Shown here in pieces: positions 41,988 to 51,102 of a DNA stretch of 64,000 nucleotides; within the stretch, counting starts at the first letter, position 1; the number at the start of each line of letters is the position of its first letter. Source of the stretch: Nodosilinea sp. FACHB-131 (GTDB lineage Bacteria; Cyanobacteriota; Cyanobacteriia; Phormidesmidales; Phormidesmidaceae); contig NZ_JACJOF010000028.1 of assembly GCF_014695395.1 (NCBI RefSeq), forward strand, positions 84,220 to 148,219, read 5' to 3'. Below the pieces are notes generated by a model. That model saw only the letters and a program-made list of their open reading frames with translations. It did not search any database and had not been told where the DNA came from. The position numbers and the translations under genes are program-made.

Positions 41988-43436
41988 CTAGCCTTGAACA
42001 AACGGATGCTGAATCTTGTTCAACAGGTCGTAGAAGGGTTGCCAGTTGTCGTCTGTCGTGATGGGTTCCCAGATGGCCTCAATTTCGGGACGCAGCAGCA
42101 CGGTTTGGGGGTTGGTACGTTGCAGTAATGATGCAACGCCTGCCATCTTATCTGCATCAAGGCTTTGCAAACAGCGATGATAGGTCTGTCGCCAGGTTTC
42201 GAGCGGGGCCACTGCTGCCACGTCAGAGACTTGCAGCGTAGCGCTAAAAATTTGGCTGACATCATCGCGCCAGTCAATGGAGAACTGCTCGGTCAGCCCT
42301 AAGAAGAAATCGTGATAGCCCACTTCTACAGCACTCAATAATTCAATGGTTTGGCTAACTAAGGTGCTAGCCAGGTCGTCCGTAAGGGCTTCAAAGCCCA
42401 GTTTCTGAAGCATGCGCTGCTGGTAATAGGTTGCGTAGCGATCTTTAAAGGGCTCTAGAGCGGCTTCGAGATCCGCTTCGGGCATGATCAGCTTGAGGGG
42501 CTTTTGCAGCGCCTTTAGATTCATCTGGCAAATGATCGGCTGGTTGCCGTAGCTGTAGCGCCCAGCATAGTCAAAGTAGGCGGCGGTAAAGCGCGGGTCG
42601 TAACCATCCATAAAGGCGTAGGGGCCGTAGTCAAAGCTTTCGCCTGTGATCGACATGTTGTCGGTGTTGAGCACAGCGTGGCAAAAGCCCACCGACATCC
42701 ATTGGGCGGCAAGGCGGGCGACGCGATCGCACAATTCCCCATAGAAGTGCAGATACCGCTCCTGGGTATCGGTAAACAGTCGCGCCTCAGGGTAATAAAT
42801 ATCGATCACATGCTCCAGCAGCTTGGCAATCAGGTCGGGGCGTTTGTGGTACTCCAGCCGCTCAAAGGTGCCAAAGCGAATGTGCGATTGGCTAAAGCGC
42901 ACCAGCACCGACGATCGCGTGGGTGAAGGCTCATCACCGCGCCAGAGCGCTTCCCCTGTTTCGACCAGGCTGAAGGCGCGGGAGGTATTTACCCCCAGCG
43001 CATGGAGCGCTTCTGCCGCCAGCACCTCGCGCACGCCGCCCTTGAGGGTGAGCATGCCGTCGCCGCCGCGCGAGTAGGGGGTGGTGCCAGAACCCTTAGT
43101 GCCAAAGTCGTAGAGGTTACCGTCGGTGCCGCGCACCTGGCCGTAGAGAAAGCCGCGACCATCGCCTAGAAAGGGGTTATATTCGCCAAACTGGTAGCCG
43201 TGGTAGCGCAGGGCCAGAAATGGCTCTCGCCCCTGAAACTTGCCAAACGCTTCGATAAAGTTGTCGTCGCTAACGGTGACCGGGTCAAGGCCGAGTCGCC
43301 GCACGACATCGTCGTTGCGAAACCGGAGGATGTGCTGCGGAAATTTGGCGGCAGCGACGATGTCGTAGTAGTCATCCCCCAGAGACTCTAGGGCAGGCAG
43401 ATAGTCGAGGGCAAGCAGGGGATTGGCGGCAGTCAT
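41988..43436 (-). CDS. selO: SelO/YdiU protein adenylyltransferase
   Basis: SelO is a pseudokinase-fold enzyme that transfers AMP to Ser, Thr or Tyr of target proteins, linked to redox stress. The family motifs are clear: [34 protein letters not shown] (here [17 protein letters not shown]), [10 protein letters not shown], and [20 protein letters not shown] with the metal-binding residues. The 482 residues are a normal length. The C-terminus ends HPFVQG and lacks the terminal selenocysteine or cysteine found in many family members, so that redox switch seems absent. Confidence 0.93.
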   Translation of the reverse strand: MTAANPLLALDYLPALESLGDDYYDIVAAAKFPQHILRFRNDDVVRRLGLDPVTVSDDNFIEAFGKFQGREPFLALRYHGYQFGEYNPFLGDGRGFLYGQVRGTDGNLYDFGTKGSGTTPYSRGGDGMLTLKGGVREVLAAEALHALGVNTSRAFSLVETGEALWRGDEPSPTRSSVLVRFSQSHIRFGTFERLEYHKRPDLIAKLLEHVIDIYYPEARLFTDTQERYLHFYGELCDRVARLAAQWMSVGFCHAVLNTDNMSITGESFDYGPYAFMDGYDPRFTAAYFDYAGRYSYGNQPIICQMNLKALQKPLKLIMPEADLEAALEPFKDRYATYYQQRMLQKLGFEALTDDLASTLVSQTIELLSAVEVGYHDFFLGLTEQFSIDWRDDVSQIFSATLQVSDVAAVAPLETWRQTYHRCLQSLDADKMAGVASLLQRTNPQTVLLRPEIEAIWEPITTDDNWQPFYDLLNKIQHPFVQG

Positions 43437-43641
43437 ATAGAGTTGAGCGAGGGGACTTTAGCAACAAGACTATTACTAAAGTATTGCAAAAAATTTTGCA
43501 GGTTGGCATTTTGAGAGCCTTGCCCTAAAGTGGCGCTGGTGACAGTTCGCCGCTTTGGCTTTGCCTCGTTAAACATTCCTAAAGGTTACAAAGGAAGGAT
43601 ACTTACCCTTATGGATAGTTTCTCTCGCACGGGCCTGCGCT
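43437..43641. other. divergent intergenic region selO-gpmA
   Basis: Carries promoters for both genes by position. An AT-rich part (43460-43500) with AAAAAATTTT-like sequence is visible. No further feature is supported. Confidence 0.4.
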
Positions 43642-44343
43642 ATGGCTAAACTCATTTTGATCCGCCATGGGCAAAGCCTGTGGAATGCGGTCAACAAATT
43701 CACCGGCTGGGTCGATATCCCCATGAGTGAGCGGGGGCGGGCGGAGGCGACGATCGCATCGTGCAAATTGCGCGATGCAGGCTACACGGTCGATATCTGC
43801 TTTACCAGTATGCTGATTCGGGCGATCGAAACGGCGATCGTTTGTCTGACCGAGTGCGATGAGGTGTGCGGCGGCCGCCTACCCTACATCTGGCACGACC
43901 CAGCCGAACCCGACTGGCACGGCTGGGATCGCCACTTTGGCGAGCCCGACAAAGAACTCAAAATCATTCGCTCTCCTGCGCTAGACGAGCGCTACTACGG
44001 CGATCTTCAAGGGTTGAATAAAGCCGAAATGTCGCTGAAATTTGGGGCACAACAAGTCCATCTCTGGCGGCGATCCTTCAATGTGCGGCCGCCGGGGGGC
44101 GAGAGTCTTGAGGATACGGTAAAGCGCACGGTGCCATTTTTTGAAGCAGCAATTTTGCCAGAGCTAAAGGCCGGGAAAAATGTGCTGGTGGCCGCCCACG
44201 GCAACTCGCTGCGATCGATTTTGATGGTGCTCGATCGCCTCAGTGAAGAGGCCGTAGCCAGCCTAGAACTGGCTACGGGCGTACCGATTATCTATGACGT
44301 AGATGCTGAAGGCGCATTTACTAACAAAGCCGTGCTGATATAG
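43642..44343 (+). CDS. gpmA: 2,3-bisphosphoglycerate-dependent phosphoglycerate mutase
   Basis: Interconverts 3- and 2-phosphoglycerate in glycolysis and carbon export from the Calvin cycle. The phosphohistidine motif LIRHGQSLWN (His9) and VAAHGNSLRSI with the second catalytic histidine are present, as are ALDERYYGDLQGLNKAE and the FTGWVDIPMSERG stretch. The central loop (about residues 75-107) is longer and more divergent than in E. coli GpmA. The length of 233 residues is normal for dPGM. Confidence 0.9.
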   Translation: MAKLILIRHGQSLWNAVNKFTGWVDIPMSERGRAEATIASCKLRDAGYTVDICFTSMLIRAIETAIVCLTECDEVCGGRLPYIWHDPAEPDWHGWDRHFGEPDKELKIIRSPALDERYYGDLQGLNKAEMSLKFGAQQVHLWRRSFNVRPPGGESLEDTVKRTVPFFEAAILPELKAGKNVLVAAHGNSLRSILMVLDRLSEEAVASLELATGVPIIYDVDAEGAFTNKAVLI

Positions 44344-44667
44344 CCGTTGCGTAGGTCGGGTGGCGCGCTAGCAAAACCCAACAAAACTCAGCCATCGAGC
44401 GGGCTGCGCCTGCCAATTTTCTTTGAATGGGTGGATAGCGATCGCGGCTGTTAGCAATACAATTCGCCTTCTGAGCGTTGACCTTATGAGGTAGTTGTAG
44501 TTGCTGTGGATTTTTTCACTTAATTACTCTCTAAGTGAAATTAGGCTGACGTATTTCCGCTTGATCATCACCCCAACACTTCTAGAGAGGCATTGAGTCG
44601 ATATTCTTTTGACCGCCCCCAGCGGTATCATGCCCCTATTCCTAAGACGTTCTCAACGGAAAAATCG
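44344..44667. other. intergenic region
   Basis: Follows gpmA. It starts with GTAGGTCGGGT...AAAACCCAAC (44352-44382), a degenerate version of a GTTGGGTTT-type dispersed cyanobacterial palindrome, and ends in an AT-rich part. An in-frame TTG start for the next gene exists at 44593 but ATG 44668 is preferred. Confidence 0.4.
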
Positions 44668-45813
44668 ATGCGATTGGCAGACTTCATTCTCGGGAACGTC
44701 GAGCCCATTCTCGCGGAATGGGAAGCGTTTGCGCGCAGCCTTGCGCCTGGGACGAAGATGACCAAGCTCGCCCTGCGTGACGACGCCGAGGCAATGCTGC
44801 GGGGCACTGCCCTGGACATGCAGGCTGGCCAAAGCCCTGCCCAGCAGACGAGCAAGTCTAAAGGCCACGGCGGCGCTGGAAGCGAGGAGAGCGACCCGCT
44901 CGACCACGCCTCGGTATTGCACGGCGAGGCCCGCTTGGGCTCCGGCTTTGACATCATGGAGGTCGTCTCCGAATACCGAGCCCTGCGCGCCAGCGTGCTC
45001 CGACTGTGGCGCGCGAGCCAGCCATACATTGACATCAACGACCTCGACGACATCACCCGCTTCAACGAGTCGCTCGATCAATCGCTTGCCGAGGCCATTG
45101 GCAGTTACACCAGTCGCGTCGATCAGTCACGGCGCATGTTTCTGGCGATCCTCAGCCACGACCTGCGTAACCCGCTGAACTGCATCAGCATGGCTACACA
45201 ACTTGTCTCGCGCACCGCAAATCAAGACCCAGGCTCTGCCAAAGCGCTGTCAATCATTGAGAAAAACACAGAGGTGGTCACACGGTTGATTAGCGACCTA
45301 ATCGACTTCGCCTCAACAGGGATAGGTAGCGCGATGCCGCTGACACGCGATGCGGTCGATCTGGAAAAACTTTGTCGCAACGTCTTCGAGGGGTTTTGCC
45401 TTACCTACCCCCAGCGCACGCTGCACTTTCACCCAGCTGGCGACCTCACGGGCAACTGGGATGCAGCCCGGCTCCGCCAAGTCGTCTCCAACCTCATGGG
45501 CAACGCCGTTCAGCACGGGTCAGCCGAGGGACCGGTGGAACTATCGGTCGCCTCAGACGGATCAACCGTGGTCTTAAGCGTGCATAACGAAGGGCCGCCA
45601 ATCCCGCCAGAGATGCTGGCCACAATCTTCGATCCGCTCATGCGCCACACCATGCCAGAATCGACTGCGCGGCGAGTTCCGGGCAGTATCGGGCTGGGGT
45701 TGTATATCGTGCACGAGATCGTCGTCGCCCACGGAGGTACGGTAGAGGTCGCTTCGACAGCGCAAGACGGTACAACGTTCACCGTCCGCCTGCCGACAGT
45801 CGCGCCCGGTTGA
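44668..45813 (+). CDS. sensor histidine kinase with RsbRD-like N-terminal domain
   Basis: From ATG 44668 this 381-residue kinase has an N-terminal helical domain (about 1-148) like RsbRD/globin-like sensory domains (LADFILGNVEPILAEWEAFA and VVSEYRALRASVLRLW), then the H-box FLAILSHDLRNPLNCIS (His164), an N-box NLMGNAVQHGS, and G-boxes with GSIGLGLYIVHEIV. No membrane segment is present, so it is a soluble sensor. There is no receiver domain and no adjacent response regulator gene. It has no HIP1 octamer in 1.1 kb and its codon use is high in GC-ending codons; such RsbRD-type kinases are common in Proteobacteria, so acquisition by transfer is possible. Confidence 0.85.
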   Translation: MRLADFILGNVEPILAEWEAFARSLAPGTKMTKLALRDDAEAMLRGTALDMQAGQSPAQQTSKSKGHGGAGSEESDPLDHASVLHGEARLGSGFDIMEVVSEYRALRASVLRLWRASQPYIDINDLDDITRFNESLDQSLAEAIGSYTSRVDQSRRMFLAILSHDLRNPLNCISMATQLVSRTANQDPGSAKALSIIEKNTEVVTRLISDLIDFASTGIGSAMPLTRDAVDLEKLCRNVFEGFCLTYPQRTLHFHPAGDLTGNWDAARLRQVVSNLMGNAVQHGSAEGPVELSVASDGSTVVLSVHNEGPPIPPEMLATIFDPLMRHTMPESTARRVPGSIGLGLYIVHEIVVAHGGTVEVASTAQDGTTFTVRLPTVAPG

Positions 45814-46231
45814 AGGCGATCGTCAGTAAGCCTAAGGCGTGTCGGTTCCACGTTTTGGATGCTCTCATTCCCCTCTTTGACCGCAACGCACCATCTCACC
45901 CATGAAATGTTGTCCTGCCCTGGCTGATTAGGATCATGAATCGTCCAGGCCAAGACTAGCCAATGATTTTAGGAGTCGCAGCCGTAACAAAGTTCCAGAG
46001 CAAGGCGTTGGGGCATGGAGGCTATGGCCCTAGGGCAGCTCAAATAGCACCACAACGGAGGGGAGACCAAACCTTGAGGCCACTCAATACATTTGCAAGA
46101 TAAATAAGAATGCCTAATTTATATATAAATTCCTGATTAATTGATTTTGAGATTGACATTTTACAAATCTTGCCATGTCGTTAATCATTGAGATCTGTCA
46201 AGCCAAATCTCAATGAGGATAGATAGGCTCC
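45814..46231. other. intergenic region before flv4
   Basis: About 420 bases. The 5' part (45814-46060) has GC content like coding DNA but no convincing ORF; the 3' part (46080-46230) is AT-rich with TATATATAAAT near 46120 and a 9-bp inverted repeat at 46186-46215, and is the likely flv4 promoter and leader. Confidence 0.5.
46186..46215. promoter_or_regulatory. inverted repeat in flv4 leader
   Basis: CATTGAGAT (46186-46194) is repeated inverted as ATCTCAATG (46207-46215), 12 bases apart, ending 16 bases before the flv4 ATG. It could be an operator; the half-site TCAATG recalls NdhR (CcmR) sites, though the spacing differs. It could also form an RNA hairpin next to the GAGG ribosome-binding site. 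Confidence 0.5.
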
Positions 46232-47962
46232 ATGGTTTCCCTGGCCGATTTTCCCTTGGTAGGCGCTCCTGCGGGGCGTCTGACGGTACAAACCACAACC
46301 ATTGCCGCCGATTCAACTGCCCTACGCTGTCTGGACTGGGACCGCGATCGCTTTGACATTGAGTTTGAGCTGCAAAACGGCACCACCTACAACTCGTTTT
46401 TGATTGAAGGCAAGAAGACGGCGCTGATCGATACTTCCCACGGTAAGTTCAAAGACTTGTACCTGGATACCTTAAAGGCGATCGTTGACCCCAAAGAAAT
46501 TGATTACCTGATCGTCAACCACACCGAACCCGACCACAGCGGACTGATTGCCGACCTGTTAACCCTGGCTCCTCAAATCACGGTGGTGGCTTCTAAGGTA
46601 GCGATTCAGTTTTTGCAGAGCCAGATCCACCGCCCCTTTGCGGCGCAGATGGTGAAAAGCGGCGATCGCTTAGATCTGGGTAACGGCCACGAGCTGGCGT
46701 TTATCTCGGCCCCCAATCTGCACTGGCCCGACACCATGCTCACCTACGACAGCGGTACCCAGGTGCTCTACACCTGCGATGTGTTTGGCCTGCACTACTG
46801 CGACGACACCCTCTACGACGAGACCCCTGCCCTGCTAGAAGCTGATTTTCAGCTTTACTACGACTGTTTGATGGGGCCAAATGCCCGCTCGGTACTAGCT
46901 GCCCTCAAACGCCTTGAGCCGTTCCCCATTGGCCAAATCGCCACCGGCCACGGCCCCCTGCTGGGCCACCACATCAGCCATTGGATGGGGCGCTACCGCA
47001 CCTGGAGCGAAGCCCAAACCAAGGGAGAACCCTTTGTAGCGCTCTTTTACGCCGGGGAGTACGGATACAGCGATCGCATTGCCCATGCCCTGGGCCAGGG
47101 GTTGACCAAAACTGGCACCGCTGTAGAGCTGGTAGATCTGCTCGATACCGATATCCAGGCGGTGCGAGAGCTGGTGACCACAGCGGCTGGTTTGGTTTTG
47201 GGTATGCCGCCTCAAACCGTTGTCGGTCTAGAGCCCATTCTCAGCACCATTCTCGCGGCCGTTCACCCTAAGCAGGCGATCGGGCTATTCGAAACTGGCG
47301 GTGGCCACGACGAACCGATCTTTCCCCTGCGCAACCGATTTCAGGAACTGGGGCTGACCGCCGCCTTCGAACCCATTTTGATTAAAGCAGCTCCCACCGA
47401 AGTCACCGACAAACTCTGCGAGGAAGCCGGTACCGACCTGGGCCAGTGGGTGAATCGCGAGCGCAGCGTGAAGCCCGGTCCATCCCTCGATGCCGGGTTG
47501 GATCAGGCGCTGGGTCGACTTAGTACGGGGCTCTATATCTTGACCACCCAAAAGGGCCATGTCAGCAGCGCCATGCTAGCCTCCTGGGTCATTCAAGCCA
47601 GCATTCAGCCTCCCGGTATTGCGATCGCGGTAGCCAAAGACCGCGCCATTGAATCCCTCCTCCACAATGGCGACACCTTTGTGCTCAACGTGCTGGAAGA
47701 CGGCAACTACCAACCTTTGATGCGGCATTTTCTCAAGCGTTTTTCCCCTGGGGCTGATCGCTTCGAGGGCGTTGCCACCTACGCCGCCGCCAATGGCTCT
47801 CCGATTTTGGCCGAATCTCTGGCCTACCTGGAATGCACCGTTACCCATCGGCTGGAAGCCGGAGACCACTGGGTGATTTACTGCACCGCCACGGTGGGGA
47901 GGGTGGCAAAACCCGACGGGCTAACGGCGGTGCACCACCGCAACGCCAGCAATCACTACTAA
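46232..47962 (+). CDS. flv4: flavodiiron protein Flv4
   Basis: A three-domain cyanobacterial flavodiiron protein (576 residues): beta-lactamase-like diiron domain, flavodoxin-like FMN domain (about 255-405, starting FVALFYAGEYGYSDRIA) and flavin-reductase-like domain (about 420-576, STGLYILTTQKGHVSSAMLA). The diiron ligands are intact: HTEPDH (His97, Glu99, Asp101, His102), His165 (NLHWPD), Asp184 (YTCDVFG) and the GHGPL histidine. Intact ligands plus the gene order flv-sll0218-flv identify it as Flv4. With Flv2 it takes electrons on the acceptor side of photosystem II and protects it; the operon is known to be induced by low CO2 and high light in Synechocystis. Confidence 0.9.
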   Translation: MVSLADFPLVGAPAGRLTVQTTTIAADSTALRCLDWDRDRFDIEFELQNGTTYNSFLIEGKKTALIDTSHGKFKDLYLDTLKAIVDPKEIDYLIVNHTEPDHSGLIADLLTLAPQITVVASKVAIQFLQSQIHRPFAAQMVKSGDRLDLGNGHELAFISAPNLHWPDTMLTYDSGTQVLYTCDVFGLHYCDDTLYDETPALLEADFQLYYDCLMGPNARSVLAALKRLEPFPIGQIATGHGPLLGHHISHWMGRYRTWSEAQTKGEPFVALFYAGEYGYSDRIAHALGQGLTKTGTAVELVDLLDTDIQAVRELVTTAAGLVLGMPPQTVVGLEPILSTILAAVHPKQAIGLFETGGGHDEPIFPLRNRFQELGLTAAFEPILIKAAPTEVTDKLCEEAGTDLGQWVNRERSVKPGPSLDAGLDQALGRLSTGLYILTTQKGHVSSAMLASWVIQASIQPPGIAIAVAKDRAIESLLHNGDTFVLNVLEDGNYQPLMRHFLKRFSPGADRFEGVATYAAANGSPILAESLAYLECTVTHRLEAGDHWVIYCTATVGRVAKPDGLTAVHHRNASNHY

Positions 47963-48037
47963 AGAATTCCGCCTTATCGACGACCCGAGACATCCACTCT
48001 CTCACCGATTCACCCACCCCTACCTTTGGCAATTCCT

Positions 48038-48562
48038 ATGCAAAGCCTTCCCCACTCTTCCCGCTGGGCTACCTGGTTCAATGGCAGCACCGTGGTTCGT
48101 ATGCTTGAAACCGTTCAAGACGTGATTGTAATTTCGCTGTGCATTGGGCTGTTCAGCTTTATGGTGATGCAGCTGCGCGAGATGTTTCTCTCCCTGCTGC
48201 CACCGCTCGATTTTCCCCATGTCACCTCCGACATTCTGTTTTTGCTGATTTTGGTCGAGCTGTTTCGGCTGCTAATTATCTATCTGCAAGAGCATCGGGT
48301 GTCGATCGGGGTTGCAGTCGAGGTGTCGATTGTGTCAGTGCTGCGAGAAATCATTGTCAGAGGCGTGCTCGAAACGCCTTGGATTCAAGTGCTGGCTAGT
48401 TGTCTGTTTCTCATGGTGCTGGGTGGGTTGCTGGTCGTCCGGGCGTGGATTCCGCCCACCTTCGATGGCGTTGACCCAGAACAGCAAGTTTCTCGCCGCC
48501 ATCGCATTCGCTTTGCCAACGACATCAGCGCCATGGCCACTAGCCACGCTGACCCCGACTAA
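48038..48562 (+). CDS. Sll0218-like membrane protein (PsiE-like)
   Basis: This 174-residue protein has about four hydrophobic helices (VIVISLCIGLFSFMVMQL; TSDILFLLILVELFRLLII; IGVAVEVSIVSVLREIIVRG; VLASCLFLMVLGGLLVV) and resembles the PsiE family. Its place between flv4 and flv2 matches sll0218 in the Synechocystis flv4-sll0218-flv2 operon, where the protein sits in the thylakoid and helps photosystem II stability. ATG 48038 is used; an in-frame TTG at 48026 would add four residues. Gaps to the flanking genes are 75 and 88 bases. Confidence 0.87.
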   Translation: MQSLPHSSRWATWFNGSTVVRMLETVQDVIVISLCIGLFSFMVMQLREMFLSLLPPLDFPHVTSDILFLLILVELFRLLIIYLQEHRVSIGVAVEVSIVSVLREIIVRGVLETPWIQVLASCLFLMVLGGLLVVRAWIPPTFDGVDPEQQVSRRHRIRFANDISAMATSHADPD

Positions 48563-48650
48563 TCATCCATCACCCTAGGCACAACAGGTTTTACCACGTG
48601 ATTGAGGCCCGTGCCCGCTTAACTTATGACCTTTCTTTGGCCTACCTGCC

Positions 48651-50405
48651 ATGACTGTCTCTCTTTCTGTTCCACCATCCAGTCCAACCCCATCGCGGCC
48701 TAGAGACGTCCAAGTCGTTGATCTCGGGTCACAGTCTCAGGTGTTGCGATCGCGCACCTGGGAGCGACTCAAATTTGAAGTGGAGTATAGCCGCCGCCGT
48801 GGCACAACCGCGAATTCCTACCTCCTGCGCGGCGACAAAGTAGCAGTCATTGACCCCCCGGGGGAATCATTCACGGCCATCTATATAGAGGCACTAACCC
48901 AGCAGGTCGATGTCAGCACCATTGACACCATCATTGTCAGCCACGTCAACGCCAATCGCATCGCCACGCTGACTCGGTTGCGGCAACTAGCTCCCCAGGC
49001 CCAGATTGTGTGTTCAAGGCCTGCCGCGAACGCGTTAAAGTCTTCCCTAGCCGATGCCGACGAAATTTTGCGCCCGGTCCGCTCCGGGGACATGCTGGAT
49101 TTGGGTCAGGGGCATCGGCTGCAGTTTATCTCTGTGCCTACCCCGCGCTGGCCCGATGGGCTGTGTACCTACGACCCGGCCAGTCAAACCCTCTATAGCG
49201 ATAAGTTATTTGGCGCGCACCTCTGCGAAGATGCCCTTTGGGATGAGCAATGGCGGCAGCTAGAGAGCGATCGCCGCTACTATTTTGACTGTCTCCACGG
49301 CCCCCAGGCCAAGCAGATTGCCACCGTGCTAGATCAGCTCGAACCCTTAGCACTCAAAGTCATTGCCCCTGGCCACGGCCCCCTGGTGCGCTACAGCCTC
49401 AGTCGGCTGCTGCAAGACTATCGCCAGTGGTGCCAGCACCAGGGCCAGCAGCCGCTGCGGGTGGCGTTGCTTTACGCCTCCGCCTATGGCAACACAGCCC
49501 GCCTAGCCGATGCGATCGCCCAGGAACTGACGGCAGCTCAAATCGCGGTAGAGGCGATCAATTGCGAACAGGCCGATCCCAACACGCTGATTGACATCCT
49601 GAACCAGTGCGACGGTTTTATCATCGGTTCTCCCACCCTAGGCGGCCATGCCCCGGTGCAAATTCAAACCGCCCTGGGCTCAATTTTGGCCAATGTGCCC
49701 AAAACCAAGTTGGTGGGAGTGTTTGGCTCCTATGGCTGGAGTGGTGAAGCGATCGATGAACTAGAGCGAAAGCTTCAGGATGCCAACTATCCCTTTGGCT
49801 TCGAGCCCTTGCGGGTGCGCTTTAGCCCCGATGACACCGCCCTAGAGGCCTGCACCGAAGCGGCGGCTCAATTTGCCCAGCGCCTGCGCAAGCGCCAGAA
49901 ACAGCAGGTTGCTCGGCCCGCAATTGCTGACCAAGCCCACAGCGATCGCACCGCCCTGGCCCTGGGGCGAATCATTGGTTCCCTCTGCGTCGTCACCACC
50001 CAAGCCAACGGCATCCACGCCGGATTACTTACCGCCTGGGTGACCCAGGCCAGTTTCACCCCCCCCGGCCTAATGCTGGCTCTGCCCAAAGATGCCGCTG
50101 ACGCAAGTCGATTTCTCCCCGGCAATGGCTTTGTGCTGAATATTTTGCAGGAAGGACGAACCGTACGCCGCCATTTCTCTGCCCAGCGGTGCTCTACCAC
50201 CGCCTTTGACCACCTGCCCTTTAGACTGGCAACCAACGGCTATGCCATTCTCACCGACGCCCTAGCCTACGTCGAATGCACCGTTGTGGAGCAGTCTTCC
50301 GTAGGCGACCACCTGTTGATCTATGGGACGGTGCAACAGGGGAATCTGCTTGCGCCTAGCGGTATGCCCGCTGTCAAACACCGCCAGTCGGGCCATCGGT
50401 ACTAA
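48651..50405 (+). CDS. flv2: flavodiiron protein Flv2
   Basis: The 584-residue protein has the same three domains as Flv4: diiron-like domain, flavodoxin (RVALLYASAYGNTARLADAI) and flavin reductase (GSLCVVTTQANGIHAGLLTA). The diiron site is altered: HVNANR at residues 98-103 places Asn100, Asn102 and Arg103 where Flv4 has Glu, Asp and His, and PTPRWPD puts Arg166 in place of the next histidine. Such loss of ligands marks the Flv1/Flv2 branch, which works as a heterodimer with Flv3/Flv4. With Flv4 it makes the photosystem II protective electron valve. Confidence 0.9.
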   Translation: MTVSLSVPPSSPTPSRPRDVQVVDLGSQSQVLRSRTWERLKFEVEYSRRRGTTANSYLLRGDKVAVIDPPGESFTAIYIEALTQQVDVSTIDTIIVSHVNANRIATLTRLRQLAPQAQIVCSRPAANALKSSLADADEILRPVRSGDMLDLGQGHRLQFISVPTPRWPDGLCTYDPASQTLYSDKLFGAHLCEDALWDEQWRQLESDRRYYFDCLHGPQAKQIATVLDQLEPLALKVIAPGHGPLVRYSLSRLLQDYRQWCQHQGQQPLRVALLYASAYGNTARLADAIAQELTAAQIAVEAINCEQADPNTLIDILNQCDGFIIGSPTLGGHAPVQIQTALGSILANVPKTKLVGVFGSYGWSGEAIDELERKLQDANYPFGFEPLRVRFSPDDTALEACTEAAAQFAQRLRKRQKQQVARPAIADQAHSDRTALALGRIIGSLCVVTTQANGIHAGLLTAWVTQASFTPPGLMLALPKDAADASRFLPGNGFVLNILQEGRTVRRHFSAQRCSTTAFDHLPFRLATNGYAILTDALAYVECTVVEQSSVGDHLLIYGTVQQGNLLAPSGMPAVKHRQSGHRY

Positions 50406-50556
50406 CCCCATCCCCTTACCCAAACTGCCATGCGCAATCTCCACTGCACCCTCAGAAGGGCTGGGTAATATAGCGTTGCAGTGCACCGTCCCAGTTTTTG
50501 CCAGTGATAGTGAGTCTGTCCTAAGCGCAGTGGCCAGCGCTATACCTTAATTACGC

Positions 50557-50598
50557 CAAAGTCTGTAGGTTCTTTTGCAAAAGAACCTACAGACTTTG
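50557..50598. terminator. 42-bp perfect palindrome, likely bidirectional terminator
   Basis: Bases 50557-50577 are the exact reverse complement of 50578-50598 with no unpaired loop base. The centre is CTTTTGCAAAAG. It lies between the convergent flv2 (ends 50405) and V4R-like gene (ends 50611). Position fits a two-way terminator. Pyrimidine/T-rich sequence follows on the plus strand, but there is no classic long T-run. Confidence 0.85.
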
Positions 50599-50610
50599 AG
50601 CTCCTTTTGT

Positions 50611-51102
50611 TTAGCCAATCACTTCAAATTCGATCGCATCAAAATCGCCGCCCCGCAGAACAGACTCCGTTTGCTTCCCGCGCAAACGCTTTCCTGTGAT
50701 GCTCTCAAGCACACCTTGAATGGCTCCTAGGGTAAAAGTGAGCTGGCGGGGAGACCCTTGAGGCTCGCCAGCCGAACAAATTGTCTCTCGACAGTAAACT
50801 GAAATCTTGTCTTCGGCTTCGACAATTTTCTCCACAATACAGAGTCGGGTGCCATCCTTGCCCAAAGCGGCTTGGAGTACTTCGGCCACAGATTCAAGCG
50901 ACCTACCTTGCCCTGCAAGACCTAGCTGTTCTGCCACTTGCCGGCCCCGCTGGCGGCCAGCGCCAATGAGGGCGATCGCCGCTGCCTTTTCTCCTAAGAC
51001 TTCTTCGGTGCCAACAACTAATGCTCTAAAACAAATGATGCTACTAAAATCGCCAAGTTCAGGACGCAACTGAGCTACAGGTGACATGACAGCAGTGGAC
51101 AT
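50611..51102 (-). CDS. V4R-like small protein
   Basis: The 163-residue protein resembles the end of the V4R (4-vinyl reductase/hydrocarbon-binding) domain: FTLGAIQGVLESITGKRLRG followed by RGGDFDAIEFEVIG. The preceding YCRETICSAGEPQGS corresponds to the V4R part with conserved cysteine and Gly-Glu-Pro. V4R domains bind small molecules; in cyanobacteria and phototrophs they are tied to pigment or photosystem assembly. ATG 51102 has a long AT-rich upstream region. It converges on flv2, and is separated by about 0.9 kb from two larger V4R genes. Family call is by pattern and is moderate. Confidence 0.6.
   Translation of the reverse strand: MSTAVMSPVAQLRPELGDFSSIICFRALVVGTEEVLGEKAAAIALIGAGRQRGRQVAEQLGLAGQGRSLESVAEVLQAALGKDGTRLCIVEKIVEAEDKISVYCRETICSAGEPQGSPRQLTFTLGAIQGVLESITGKRLRGKQTESVLRGGDFDAIEFEVIG

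Noticed and set aside
45510..45953. Minus-strand ORF of 147 codons overlapping the histidine kinase end
   Set aside because: Most of it is the antisense of a well-supported kinase gene; the free part has no recognisable motif.
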